NCBI GenBank assembly: GCA_020849795.1
Contig: JADZFR010000002.1
Coordinates: forward strand, 62,001 to 126,000
Reading direction: 5' to 3'
Origin: Planctomycetota bacterium
Lineage (GTDB): Bacteria; Planctomycetota; UBA8742; UBA2392
DNA: 64,000 bases
In this document: positions 1 through 10,738 of the stretch, piece after piece
Position numbering within the stretch: the first letter of the stretch is position 1
Layout: each line of letters opens with the position of its first letter
Position numbers and translations under genes: made by a program
The notes under the pieces: model-generated
Database searches by the model: none
Told to the model about the DNA's origin: nothing
Seen by the model: the letters and a program-made list of their open reading frames with translations, nothing else

Positions 1-1708
1 CAGGCACGCTCAACGCCCATGTGCCTACGTTTTGCCAACTGTCTTTATGCAGCCGATAGTCCTGGATGTCATAGTTGGTGGCACCGGCCTGGATAGGAAT
101 GGTGGCGCCAACCTCGAACTCGGTGATGGTCAGCGGCACCGTGCCGGGGTTGTCAACCAGCGCCGACCATTGGTGCACGCTGCCAGGATAGAGCTGCGGG
201 TACACGATGCTCGAAATCGGGTTCATCAACGTGCCGGTTGTCTGCACGTCAAAGGCGCTTGCTTGCAAAGTGGTTTCCGGTTGTGCGCCGATCTCGACGT
301 CGTCGATACACCACCCGGCAAAGTCATCGGGCATCGGCGTGACGCCCGGGTTGTTGTACGAAGCGTCCGCGGCGGGCCCGATGGCAAAGCGCACCTGTAC
401 CCGGGACTGACCCGCGGCGACCGCCGTGAGGTCGCAGTCGCACAGCGACCATGCCACATCGACCAGCGCCTCGGCGGTGCTGTCTACGCTTGGGTACCAG
501 ACCGTGGTCCAGTTAGTGCCGTCAACGCTGACCTGTACCTTTACGCGGTCAATGCCCCAGTCGGCGGTGCGCCGTGTGCTGAGCCAGCGCCGAAAACGAA
601 GCCGTACACTTGCAAGCGCACTGCAGTCGACGATCGGCGAGACTGCCCACAGCGGCTGCGGCAGAAACCCGTTGTAGACGTAGTAGCTGCCGATGCTGTC
701 GGCGAGGATCATGTTGTCGTGTGTGCCGGGTGTGAAGTCGAAGTCGGGCTCGGACGTTAGTTCGCCGGTGCGATTGGAGCCGCCCCCGACATAATAGGTA
801 GCGACGCTGCGCGTCCAGGTGTTGTCGAGCTGCCAGCCCATGTTGTTGGTGAACGTGTCCTTGAACGGTGCAGTCACCGGCGCGGGCAGCACGCGCACCG
901 TCAGCGTGCGTTGCGCCACCACCTGCTGCGCGCTGGTAGCCTGCACCGTGACAGAATAAGTCTGCGCGCCATAGCCGGCCCCGGGCGACGGCGTGCCGGC
1001 CAACCGAAAGTTGTCGCCGGATGCGGTGAGGCTCAGGCCGGCAGGCAGCGCGCCGCCAACTACCGACCACTGAAAGGGCGTGCGGCCGTGCACCGCCGTG
1101 ATGTCCGACTGGTAGGGTTGCCCCTCTATCGCTTCCGGAAGTTCAAGCGTCGCGACACTGAAGGTGATCGGTGCCACGTCGATCAGCCAGTCTTCGACTT
1201 CGCCGGTATAGAAGAAGCCATTTGGTACAAGCCGCGGGCCGCCGCCCATGTTTTCCTGCAGCGTGATTCGGACCGCTACCTTGTTCGCGCCGTTGCGTGC
1301 GAAGTTCCGCGTCGCGGTCAGGCGAATGTTGCTGAAGGTGAAGTTTGCCGGCCCCTCGACGTACAGCGGCGAGTAGCGATAGCGCTCGGTGGATTCCCAC
1401 ACACCGTTGTCGTTGGCGTCCACCCAGATGATCAGCCATCCCGACCCCTTCACATGGACGGTCAGCGAGTTGTCCGCCGACCAGGGGTTCCAGAAGGGCG
1501 TGCCGACGAGGCCGTCATCGTCGTCGCTGACCCAGTCGCCGCCGACGGGGTTATCCGGGTCGTCACCGTTCAGGGCGCCAAGGCTGCTGCCCGAGTAGCT
1601 GCCGAAGTACGAATACATCGTGCCGTAACTTGCCGGCGCGTCGCCCGAGTCCTGCGCCGCCAGGTTTGCTGCCAGTGCCAGCAGGATCATTGTCGCCAGT
1701 GCCTTCAT
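1..1708 (-). CDS. Secreted GEVED/Ig-domain protein, C-terminus beyond the left edge
   Basis: This frame is open for 569 codons from an ATG at 1708 to the window edge, so the stop lies outside. The product starts with a signal peptide (MKALATMILLALAANLAAQ). The motif DSGDAPASYGT follows at residues 20-30 and GEVEDW at about 169-174; together these delimit a GEVED domain, a bacterial extracellular beta-domain. Residues about 190-275 resemble a putative Ig (He_PIG) domain, with a GLPAGLSL-like turn (ALPAGLSLTASG). The rest is Trp- and Asp-rich, consistent with a beta-sandwich or jelly-roll (DFAGWCIDDVEIG). The protein is probably exported and may be a surface or adhesin-type protein. The exact role is unknown. 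It is transcribed divergently from the HTH gene at 1822. Confidence 0.85.
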   Translation of the reverse strand, partial: MKALATMILLALAANLAAQDSGDAPASYGTMYSYFGSYSGSSLGALNGDDPDNPVGGDWVSDDDDGLVGTPFWNPWSADNSLTVHVKGSGWLIIWVDANDNGVWESTERYRYSPLYVEGPANFTFSNIRLTATRNFARNGANKVAVRITLQENMGGGPRLVPNGFFYTGEVEDWLIDVAPITFSVATLELPEAIEGQPYQSDITAVHGRTPFQWSVVGGALPAGLSLTASGDNFRLAGTPSPGAGYGAQTYSVTVQATSAQQVVAQRTLTVRVLPAPVTAPFKDTFTNNMGWQLDNTWTRSVATYYVGGGSNRTGELTSEPDFDFTPGTHDNMILADSIGSYYVYNGFLPQPLWAVSPIVDCSALASVRLRFRRWLSTRRTADWGIDRVKVQVSVDGTNWTTVWYPSVDSTAEALVDVAWSLCDCDLTAVAAGQSRVQVRFAIGPAADASYNNPGVTPMPDDFAGWCIDDVEIGAQPETTLQASAFDVQTTGTLMNPISSIVYPQLYPGSVHQWSALVDNPGTVPLTITEFEVGATIPIQAGATNYDIQDYRLHKDSWQNVGTWALSVP

Positions 1709-1821
1709 GGTTCTCCCTCTGTGCCCGCCGTTCCACGCAGAAGAAGTGTACCGAAACCGGAAGAATTGATTTAGACTGGCCGAAACTTGCCCTTCCGCTT
1801 TTCGAAGACAGAGAGGCGCCC

Positions 1822-3339
1822 TTGGAAAAACGGAAAGAAGCGGGCCGACCCGCCGACTATCAGGCCGCTGTGCGTGATCGCCTGAATGAACTCAAGGACC
1901 GCTACGGCCTGTCCGAGATCGCACGCCGTACGCAGACGCCGCTGACCAACGTTCATCGCTACATGCGCGAGGGCAAGGTGCCCGTGGAGTTCTGCTCGGC
2001 ACTCGTGGATGCCTTCGAGATCAACCCCGCGTGGCTGCTGACCGGCGCCGGAGGTGCGCTGCTTTCTGAGGTTGACCCGGGCACCGCCAAACTGGGCGGC
2101 AGCATGCTTGAGCTGGTGCACGCCCTGAACTCGGTGGCGCGTATGCGGCTGGGTGCGCTTGCCGGCAAAGATCAGGAGAAGAAGCTGCGTGATCTGGGTG
2201 ATGCGATCGACACCTATGAGCGACTGCGCGAGCGCATGAACGCCCAGACACGCCCGCTGATGCAGGAACTGGTCAACCGCTTCCGCATGTTCCACAAAGA
2301 CATGCAACTTGACCGAGCCGAAGGCGTGCGCAAAGCAGCCCTGCAGGTCTCGCGTTTCTGTGACGACGAAGCGCTGCTCTATGACTTTGACCGGCTGCAG
2401 GCCATGCACGAACACCTTTGCGGGCGCGTTGACAACGCGCTGAAGTTCCACCAGCGGCTGTTCTCGCGCAACCTGCTTGAGGGCGGCCTTGCCACCAAGC
2501 AAGGCATCGACGAAGCCGGCAACTACGTGCTTTCTCTGCGCGACAGTGGACGCCTGCGTGAAGGTTTGCGCGTGTGCCAGGCGGCGCTGGACCTCACGAC
2601 AGATGAGATGCACGGCACTCATGACTACCTTGAACTGGAGAGCATCGCTGGAGGGTTCCAGCTCGAGCTGGGGGAGATTCGCACGGGCCTGGCCCGGATT
2701 CACGCCGCGTACCAGGCCACAGCCCCCGAGAACAGGGCGTTTGTCGCGATATTCAAGGCCCGCGGCGAACTGCTGGCCGACCTGACCAGCATCGGTGAAC
2801 TTCGCCGCAGGGACAACCCGTCGCGTGGCCGGGCACGCCTGTTGATGCGCGAGGCGGCCCTGGCCGAAGATGCAGAAGAATTGCACGTGCTGGTCAGCAA
2901 GTCGATCGGAGACTCTGTAGAGCAAGTGCCGTCCTTTGAGTACGAGTCGCATCGCGCGCTGCTGATTGACGCGCTGCTGACACGTCGCAAAGGCGCCCAC
3001 CTGCGCGCCTATGAGAAGCTGCTTGAGACCACTCCGCCGCCCGTGAACTCGCCGCCACTGCGTGCTGTCATGTCGGCCATCCACCTGGCACAAGCCGCGC
3101 GCCTTGCCGGTGCACGTGCAAAGGCAGAATCGCAAACTCTGGCTGCCAACAAGGCGATCGAATCAACGCCGCCCGAATTCACGATCATGATCGACCTGCT
3201 GGGCCTGCACGCCCGCAACGTTGCAAGATGCCTGCTTTCGAAGAAGCACGCCGACCTGCGCCAGCGCTGGCAGCAATGGCTGCAAGACCGCATCGCGCAG
3301 GGCTATGGGTTCCTGCGCCGATTCCAGACGGCACCTTGA
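1822..3339 (+). CDS. HTH-domain protein with long helical (TPR-like) C-terminus
   Basis: 505 aa when started at TTG 1822, which has AGAGAGG 7 nt upstream. The longer frame from 1630 would overlap the divergent gene and begins with low-complexity Pro/Arg sequence. Residues about 10-70 form a helix-turn-helix similar to phage CI-type repressors (LSEIARRTQTPLTNVHRYMR, then AFEINPAWLLTG). The remaining 400 residues are helical and rich in Ala, Leu and Arg, and resemble degenerate TPRs (for example YVLSLRDSGRLREGLRVC). No enzymatic motif or membrane segment is visible. This looks like a cytoplasmic transcription regulator with a tetratricopeptide-like sensor, possibly acting on the divergent secreted-protein gene. 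That target is an inference. Confidence 0.75.
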   Translation: MEKRKEAGRPADYQAAVRDRLNELKDRYGLSEIARRTQTPLTNVHRYMREGKVPVEFCSALVDAFEINPAWLLTGAGGALLSEVDPGTAKLGGSMLELVHALNSVARMRLGALAGKDQEKKLRDLGDAIDTYERLRERMNAQTRPLMQELVNRFRMFHKDMQLDRAEGVRKAALQVSRFCDDEALLYDFDRLQAMHEHLCGRVDNALKFHQRLFSRNLLEGGLATKQGIDEAGNYVLSLRDSGRLREGLRVCQAALDLTTDEMHGTHDYLELESIAGGFQLELGEIRTGLARIHAAYQATAPENRAFVAIFKARGELLADLTSIGELRRRDNPSRGRARLLMREAALAEDAEELHVLVSKSIGDSVEQVPSFEYESHRALLIDALLTRRKGAHLRAYEKLLETTPPPVNSPPLRAVMSAIHLAQAARLAGARAKAESQTLAANKAIESTPPEFTIMIDLLGLHARNVARCLLSKKHADLRQRWQQWLQDRIAQGYGFLRRFQTAP

Positions 3340-3379
3340 GCTTGCTTGCCCGGCGGCCAGCCCCCGTTAGCATGCGCCC

Positions 3380-3793
3380 ATGAACGAGCGTGCCAGGCAG
3401 ATTCTGCGCAGCGCCAAGTTGCGCGTCACCGGCAGCCGCACGGCGCTGGTGGCTGCACTGCTGGAACGAGAATTGCCCGTGAGCATGGATGATGCGGTGC
3501 AGATCTGCGGCAAGAGCGGGGGTGACCCCGCAACCATTTACCGAAACCTGCTGGCGCTGTGCGAAGCCGGCGTGCTGCGATCGGTCCGCGGTGTCGGGCG
3601 CCGTGAGATGTATGAGCTGGCCGGCGACGTTCAACACCATGCGCACAGCCACGCGCACGTAAGCTGCACGCGATGCGGGCGCGTCGAATGCGTCGAGATC
3701 GAGAAACTTCCCAAGCGCCCGGAGGCACCCTCCGGTTGGCGCGTGAATGAACTGAGCGTTACAGTGTGGGGCCTTTGCCCCGACTGCCAATGA
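3380..3793 (+). CDS. Fur-family metal-dependent transcriptional regulator
   Basis: 137 aa with full Fur architecture. The N-terminal winged helix contains the recognition region GDPATIYRNLLALCEAGVL (about residues 48-66). The dimerisation domain carries a histidine cluster HHAHSHAHVSC (residues 86-96). The structural zinc site is formed by C96/C99 (CTRCG) and C133/C136 (CPDC). It could be Fur, Zur or PerR type; the sequence alone does not settle the metal. The gene lies 40 nt after the HTH gene and its stop directly abuts the stop of the convergent ctaA-ctaB gene with no intervening base. Confidence 0.9.
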   Translation: MNERARQILRSAKLRVTGSRTALVAALLERELPVSMDDAVQICGKSGGDPATIYRNLLALCEAGVLRSVRGVGRREMYELAGDVQHHAHSHAHVSCTRCGRVECVEIEKLPKRPEAPSGWRVNELSVTVWGLCPDCQ

Positions 3794-5644
3794 CTACCAG
3801 ACGTCGGCGAGCAACACTCCCAGCAACAGCGGCAGATAGATCAACGACGCAAAAAACACCCCGCGCGTGGTCGCGCGCGTGCGCATCACCGCATTCAGGA
3901 TGCCTGAGGCCAGAAAACCCAACCCAAGCACAAGCGCGCCCACTGCGTACAGACTGCCCGCCATGCCGACAAGCACGGGCAGGAAGCTGACAACCAGCAG
4001 CACCACACACCACAGCGCGATCTGCCCGGCGATGAAACCGCCTTCCTTGTCTGCAATCGCCAGCATCTTCATGCCACCACGCTCATAGTCTTCGCGGTAC
4101 AGCCGCGCGATCGCCCAGAAGTGCGGCAACTGCCACACGTACAGAATCGCGAACAGGACGAAGGCTTCAAGGCCGATGGTGCCGGTTGCCGCGGCCCAGC
4201 CTGCCACTGGCGGCAGTGCGCCTGTGATCGCACCCACCAGCGTGTTTAGCGTCGTACGCGTCTTCATCGGCGTGTATACGCACACGTAGATCACGGCTGT
4301 CAGGAAGGTCAGCAGCGCGCACAACCAGTTCACCATGAACAGCAGCAACAACGTGCCGGCCAGCACCATCGTCAGCCCGAATGCCAGCGCCTCGCGGGGA
4401 TTCATGCGGCCAGACGGCAGCGGCCGGTTACGTGTCCGGTTCATCAGCACGTCGCGGTCGCGCTCAATGTACTGGTTCAAAGCGGCCACGCCCGCGGCCA
4501 CCATGGCCACACCGACCAGCGCCGTGCCCATGTCAAACAGATCGGGCATGCGGCGCAACGCCAGCAGATAGCCTGCGGCAACCGTGACCATGACCAGCGC
4601 TGACAACCTGGCCTTCGTCAACACCCAGTAGTCATGCAGCCGCTGCATCAACGGGTACTCCGGCAGTGCGCCGTGTTCGTCCGGAGTTGCGGAAACGACA
4701 AGCCGGTGCAGCCAGAGTGCCAGCACCGCGCTCAGCGCAAGGATGAGCGCTCCTACCGTCACGTGCGCGGTTCGCATCAGGGCAACCGGGCTGCCGGGTT
4801 CGAAGGAGATGAGGTTGCCGTTGGTCAGAATCCAGGGCGTGATACCGAGGAACACCTGAACCACCAGCAGCACGCCCAGCGCCATCCCGATGCGCCGCAA
4901 CGGTGCGAACTGGCCATGGTGACGAAACACCCGCAGCAGCAGCCACAACACCGCCAACGTGACCGTACAGGCGCCTGTCACGTGTACCAGCACATGCTCG
5001 CCGGTTTGGCGCACGATCGTGCCCAGCGCAAGCTGCACAGTGACCAGCAGTCCCGCAACAACGCTCAGACGGCGGGTGCCGAGTGCGGCCTCAGACTTCT
5101 GCACGCTCCATGCCGCAATCCAGCGCGGCGATGTCACCACGGCAATGCACGCCAGAGAGGCGAAAATCACCTGTGCGGTGACGCCGTGGATCATCGCCTT
5201 GACGGCCCGGCGCAACTCCACGTCGTGGCCGCCGCCGGTCATGCCCAGCACGGCATCGCGTACTTCGGCATCGCTGACCACCAGCACCCGCAGGCCGCCC
5301 AGCAAGCCCTGCGCCGCGATCAAACCCAGGGCAATTGTGCCCAACCAGCGGCGGCCCCCTTTTTCTCCCTTCCACATGGCAACAGCCAGCGCGATACCAG
5401 CAAACCCGACCAGCGTGCCAATCACCCGATGACCGTCCTCGAATGCACGCCCGCCTTCGCTGCTCCACCACGTCGTAATCCACTCCCAGAAGCGCCACGA
5501 CCAGCCGGGGTTTGTGTCGCCGGCCCGGATCGTCGTCACCATCGCCCCCACCGCAATCATGAACAGCACCAGCCCGACGCAAACCTGCGCCAGGCGGTGG
5601 GCCGCCCGCTGCCATGGGTTGAGGGTGTCTGCCGTCGGCTTCAC
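3794..5644 (-). CDS. ctaA-ctaB: Heme A synthase / protoheme IX farnesyltransferase fusion (CtaA-CtaB)
   Basis: 616 aa, an integral membrane protein joining two successive enzymes of heme A synthesis. Residues 1 to about 320 are COX15/CtaA: eight predicted membrane helices, the ExxHR motif (E69, H72) and further candidate heme-ligand histidines at 153, 217 and 294. From about 331 comes a UbiA-type CtaB domain with the prenyl-diphosphate motif NQYIERDRD (390-398) followed by NRTRNRPLPSGR. CtaB makes heme O from heme B and CtaA oxidises it to heme A, so the fusion could channel the intermediate. CtaA normally comes from a separate gene. It is divergent from the oxidase operon starting at 5911, which it presumably serves. 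Confidence 0.95.
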   Translation of the reverse strand: MKPTADTLNPWQRAAHRLAQVCVGLVLFMIAVGAMVTTIRAGDTNPGWSWRFWEWITTWWSSEGGRAFEDGHRVIGTLVGFAGIALAVAMWKGEKGGRRWLGTIALGLIAAQGLLGGLRVLVVSDAEVRDAVLGMTGGGHDVELRRAVKAMIHGVTAQVIFASLACIAVVTSPRWIAAWSVQKSEAALGTRRLSVVAGLLVTVQLALGTIVRQTGEHVLVHVTGACTVTLAVLWLLLRVFRHHGQFAPLRRIGMALGVLLVVQVFLGITPWILTNGNLISFEPGSPVALMRTAHVTVGALILALSAVLALWLHRLVVSATPDEHGALPEYPLMQRLHDYWVLTKARLSALVMVTVAAGYLLALRRMPDLFDMGTALVGVAMVAAGVAALNQYIERDRDVLMNRTRNRPLPSGRMNPREALAFGLTMVLAGTLLLLFMVNWLCALLTFLTAVIYVCVYTPMKTRTTLNTLVGAITGALPPVAGWAAATGTIGLEAFVLFAILYVWQLPHFWAIARLYREDYERGGMKMLAIADKEGGFIAGQIALWCVVLLVVSFLPVLVGMAGSLYAVGALVLGLGFLASGILNAVMRTRATTRGVFFASLIYLPLLLGVLLADVW

Positions 5645-5910
5645 GTCCGTGTTCTCACAGGTGCAGAGTATCTAAAGCAAGGTGCGCATTTCCACCATAA
5701 CGAACCGCAGAATCAGCGGCGTCCCTCGCTTGCCAGGCGTTGCCCGCATTTCGGGGCGGCAACGTCCATTTCTGCGGGTTGGGACAGGTGTCTCATGGCA
5801 ATAATCCACACCTAAAACACCCTGTAAACGCGCCCCGCAAAATGCTAAAGCACACCCCTCACGGCGGGGGCCGCACGGCGCCCGCACTCGTGATTTGGAG
5901 TGAGCAAGAT

Positions 5911-6774
5911 ATGGCGCGCAGGCCGCATTTCTGGCTGTTTGCTGGGGCAATCCTGATTGCTCTGGCAGCCGCGCTGCCTGCGCAGACTAACCGCCGTCTT
6001 CAGTACGAATTGCAGGGCGTGGATGTCATCGAACGCATCGGCGAGCGTATTCCGCTCGACCTGCCATTCACCGACGACAACGGCCGCGCGGTCACACTGG
6101 CGCAGTACTTCAAGCCTGGCCGGCCAGTCATGATCACGCTGAATTACGCCGACTGCCCGCAACTGTGCAGCCTGCAACTGACCGAACTTGCGCGGGGCCT
6201 CAAGGACATGGAGTGGATGCCCGGGCGCGAGTTCGTGCTGCTGACGATCAGCATCAACCCGGGCGAGACCTATGAGCGCGCCAAGCTTGCCAAGTTGCGC
6301 TACCTGGGTGCCTTGGGCAAGGCAGACGCCGACAAGGGCTGGCACTTCCTCGTGAACGAAGACGAGTCGAAAGTCCTGTCGCTGGCAGCCGCGCTTGGTT
6401 ACAGCTACAAGTTCGACGCTGACAGCGGCGAGTGGCGGCACAAGTCGGCTGCGTTTGTGGTAACGGGCGAAGGCGTGATTTCGCACTACATGCGCAACCT
6501 GAACTTCGAGCCGCGGGATGTGCAGGCGCGCCTGGCAGAGTCTGCGGCGGGCAAGCTTGGAGAGAAGAGTGAAGACGAGACCGGGTTCGGTTTCAACTGC
6601 TTCACGCTTGAGTACACAGACAACATGGGCCGCGCGTTCATGTACATGCGCATCGGTGGTATAGGGGTGCTGGTTTTCCTGTTCTCGTTTGTCGGTTACT
6701 GGTGGATCTACGAGCTTCGGAAATCGCGGCGTTCAAAGTTGCAGAAGTTGCAGTTGAAAGTGGAAGCGACCTGA
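5911..6774 (+). CDS. SCO1/SenC-type copper chaperone with C-terminal membrane anchor
   Basis: 287 aa from ATG 5911, with GGAG 10 nt upstream. An N-terminal signal sequence (residues 5-24) precedes a thioredoxin-fold SCO domain. The copper ligands are C82 and C86 in DCPQLC and the downstream histidine H177 (RHKSAAFVV). SCO proteins deliver copper to the CuA site of cytochrome oxidase subunit II, which is encoded next. Unusually, a second hydrophobic helix lies near the C-terminus (about residues 245-265, followed by YELRKSRRSK), so the domain is anchored at its C-terminal end, or at both ends if the signal is uncleaved. The stop overlaps the coxB start as TGATG. Confidence 0.92.
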   Translation: MARRPHFWLFAGAILIALAAALPAQTNRRLQYELQGVDVIERIGERIPLDLPFTDDNGRAVTLAQYFKPGRPVMITLNYADCPQLCSLQLTELARGLKDMEWMPGREFVLLTISINPGETYERAKLAKLRYLGALGKADADKGWHFLVNEDESKVLSLAAALGYSYKFDADSGEWRHKSAAFVVTGEGVISHYMRNLNFEPRDVQARLAESAAGKLGEKSEDETGFGFNCFTLEYTDNMGRAFMYMRIGGIGVLVFLFSFVGYWWIYELRKSRRSKLQKLQLKVEAT

Positions 6775-7787
6775 TGATCTTCGTGCAAGGCCTGTCAAAT
6801 CTGTTGCCGCTGGGGCGCGCCGGGTCGTTCTGGTTCCCGCCGCAGAGTTCCAGCGTGGCTGCCGGTCATGACTTCGTCTACGACCTGGTACTGTGGTTGT
6901 GCATCATCTTCTTCGTGGCCATCTGCGGCGCGACGCTGTACTTCATGGTGAAGTACCGCAAGCGCCCCGGCCATAAAGAAGAGGTCACCAGCACCCACAA
7001 CACGAAGCTTGAGGTCACCTGGTCGCTGGTGCCGCTGGCATTGCTGATGGTCGTCTTCTTCATCAGCACGTACTGGTACCTCGAGATGATCACTCCGCCG
7101 GAAGACGACGTTTACGAGTTGAACGTGACCGCGCAGAAGTGGCGCTGGACATTCAAGTATTCCGGCGAGCCGGTTGGCGGCACGTACTTCTGCAAGGAAC
7201 TTCACCTGATCAAGGGCCAGGCTTACCAGGCCGTGATGACGGCGCCGGATAACGACGTGCTGCACAGCATGTTCATCCCGGCCTTCCGCATCAAGCAGGA
7301 CTGCGTGCCGGGGCGCTACAACCGCCTTTGGTTCCGCCCGATCGAGCTCAGCCCCCCTGAGGGCTTTGACCTGTTCTGCACCGAATACTGCGGCGACAGT
7401 CACTCCAACATGATCACCAAGGTCCACGTCTACGAGACTGAAGCCGAGTGGATTGCCGGCATCAAGAAAGACGGCGACCTGAAAGGCCTGAACCCAGAAG
7501 ACCGGGGCAGGGCGATTCATGCGCAGTTCTGCAGCACATGCCACACCGTAGACGGCAAAGCCGGCACGGGGCCGTCCTGGGCAGGCATGTGGGGCAAAGA
7601 CCGTGAACTCGCCGACGGAACAGTGGTGCCTTACGACGAGAACTATGTGCGCCAGTCGGTGCTTGAGCCTAACGCCAAGATCGCCGGCGGATTCGCCAAG
7701 CCATCAGCGATGACGCCGTTTGACTGGGGAACCGAGAACGAACTCTACTTTGACGGCATTATCGCCTACATGAAGACGCTGAAGTAG
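6774..7787 (+). CDS. coxB: Cytochrome c oxidase subunit II with fused cytochrome c (caa3 type)
   Basis: 337 aa from ATG 6774, which overlaps the sco stop; a longer frame from 6702 would lie inside sco. Two N-terminal membrane helices (about 35-58 and 85-105) precede the cupredoxin domain. The CuA ligands are complete: H164, C202, E204, C206, H210 and M213 ([13 protein letters not shown]). A C-terminal class I cytochrome c follows, with CSTCH at 253-257 and a likely axial Met at 313 ([10 protein letters not shown]). The fused cytochrome defines a caa3-type oxidase, in which the tethered heme c accepts electrons directly. Confidence 0.97.
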   Translation: MIFVQGLSNLLPLGRAGSFWFPPQSSSVAAGHDFVYDLVLWLCIIFFVAICGATLYFMVKYRKRPGHKEEVTSTHNTKLEVTWSLVPLALLMVVFFISTYWYLEMITPPEDDVYELNVTAQKWRWTFKYSGEPVGGTYFCKELHLIKGQAYQAVMTAPDNDVLHSMFIPAFRIKQDCVPGRYNRLWFRPIELSPPEGFDLFCTEYCGDSHSNMITKVHVYETEAEWIAGIKKDGDLKGLNPEDRGRAIHAQFCSTCHTVDGKAGTGPSWAGMWGKDRELADGTVVPYDENYVRQSVLEPNAKIAGGFAKPSAMTPFDWGTENELYFDGIIAYMKTLK

Positions 7788-7806
7788 CTGCGACAAGGAA
7801 GAAGCA

Positions 7807-9546
<1,740 letters not shown>

Positions 9547-10281
9547 ATGAGCACGGGCGTAGCAGAACACGACACCAAGCACGAGACTCTGCCGGCGCGG
9601 CCGCCAGAGCTGGCGATGCACTTTGACAACATGCACCAGCAGTTCCACTCGGGCAAGCTGGGCATGTGGCTGTTCCTGGGACAGGAGCTGTTGTTCTTCT
9701 GCGGCCTTTTCACGGCCTATGCCGTGTATCGCGGCAATCACCAGGAGATGTTTCACTACGCCCACTACTTTCTTGACACCAAGATGGGTGCGGCCAACAC
9801 GGTCGTGCTGCTGGTCAGTTCGCTGACGGCTGCGTGGTCGGTGCGCTGCGCGATGCTGGAGCAGCGCAAGGGCTTGCTGATCACACTGGCGCTGACATTC
9901 CTGTGCGCAGGCGCGTTCATGGTGGTGAAGTACTTTGAGTACGCCCACAAGCTGCATATCGGCGCCGTATGGGGCGGGGGCTTTCATGTTCAAACCGCCG
10001 ACCTGCCGCCGGAACTGCTGGCCAAGTATCCCGAGATGACGGGCGAGAAGCTCAAAGACATGGGCGTCGGCAGCTTCTTCGCCGTCTACTTCTGCATGAC
10101 CGGCCTGCACGGCCTGCACGTGCTGGTCGGCATGGGCCTGTACATCTGGCTGTTCATCCGCGCCCTGAAGGGGCACTTCAACCGTCGCTGGTATGGCGCG
10201 GTCGACAACGTGGCGCTGTACTGGCACATCGTTGACATCATCTGGATCTTCCTGTTCCCGCTGCTTTACCTGATCGGGTAG
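9547..10281 (+). CDS. coxC: Cytochrome c oxidase subunit III
   Basis: 244 aa with about six hydrophobic segments. It matches subunit III in the N-terminal FLGQELLFFCGLFTAY segment and in the C-terminal half (YFCMTGLHGLHVLVGMGL, then VALYWHIVDIIWIFLFPLLY). It stabilises the catalytic core and contacts the subunit I proton entry. The ATG directly follows the coxA stop (TAA then ATG), so translation is probably coupled. An unusual Pro-rich loop (ADLPPELLAKYPEMTGEKLK) sits between helices in the middle of the protein. Confidence 0.96.
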   Translation: MSTGVAEHDTKHETLPARPPELAMHFDNMHQQFHSGKLGMWLFLGQELLFFCGLFTAYAVYRGNHQEMFHYAHYFLDTKMGAANTVVLLVSSLTAAWSVRCAMLEQRKGLLITLALTFLCAGAFMVVKYFEYAHKLHIGAVWGGGFHVQTADLPPELLAKYPEMTGEKLKDMGVGSFFAVYFCMTGLHGLHVLVGMGLYIWLFIRALKGHFNRRWYGAVDNVALYWHIVDIIWIFLFPLLYLIG

Positions 10282-10301
10282 TGAGCCTGGAGCATCACAA
10301 T

Positions 10302-10679
10302 ATGTCTGAAGCGCACGCTGCACACGACGACCACCACGGGCAACTGCCCGGCACCATCGGCCACGTAAGCCCCTGGCAGACGCTGGTAAAGGTGCTGGTC
10401 ACGCTGCTGATTCTCACGGTGATCACCGTCGGCATCGCGCAGATCGACCTGGGTCGACTGAATGTCGTGGGCGCGATCGGCGTTGCCTGCATCAAAGCCA
10501 GCGTGGTGACACTCTGGTTCATGCACTTGCGCTACGACAAACGCTTCAACTTCTTCATCCTGATCGGCTCGTTTGCGCTGGTGGCATGGATGATCGGCTA
10601 CATTCTGTTTGACACGATGCTGTACCAGCACAACGTGCAGGACTACAAACGCGACCGGCAGGCGCCTGCCACGCCGTAG
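10302..10679 (+). CDS. coxD: Cytochrome c oxidase subunit IV-like protein
   Basis: 125 aa from ATG 10302, preceded by CTGGAG. A GTG at 10281 overlapping the coxC stop is the alternative and adds seven residues. A His-rich N-terminus (SEAHAAHDDHHGQ) precedes three membrane helices, as in prokaryotic COX subunit IV / CtaF. The helices include WQTLVKVLVTLLILTVITVG, IKASVVTLWFMHLRYD and FFILIGSFALVAWMIGYIL. It is the last gene of the sco-coxBACD operon and is followed by a strong hairpin. Confidence 0.92.
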   Translation: MSEAHAAHDDHHGQLPGTIGHVSPWQTLVKVLVTLLILTVITVGIAQIDLGRLNVVGAIGVACIKASVVTLWFMHLRYDKRFNFFILIGSFALVAWMIGYILFDTMLYQHNVQDYKRDRQAPATP

Positions 10680-10701
10680 TGGGCAACTGAACGTGTTTCC
10701 T

Positions 10702-10727
10702 GAAGGCGCCCTGGTGGCGCCTTCTTC
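10702..10727 (+). terminator. Rho-independent-type terminator of the cox operon
   Basis: A perfect 9-bp inverted repeat, GAAGGCGCC / GGCGCCTTC, with a CTGGT loop is followed by only a short T-rich tail (TTC). It lies 23 nt after the coxD stop and 12 nt before the next ATG, so it could also attenuate read-through into the ATPase gene. Confidence 0.65.
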
Positions 10728-10738
10728 ATGGGGGTCCT

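Noticed and set aside
32-1774. Several plus-strand frames of up to 287 codons
   Set aside because: They lie opposite the GEVED gene, whose minus-strand product has a clean signal peptide and domains.
3380-3793. Fur-family gene as the regulator of the neighbouring oxidase
   Set aside because: No Fur-box-like inverted repeat was seen upstream of 5911 or 5644, and adjacency alone is weak evidence.
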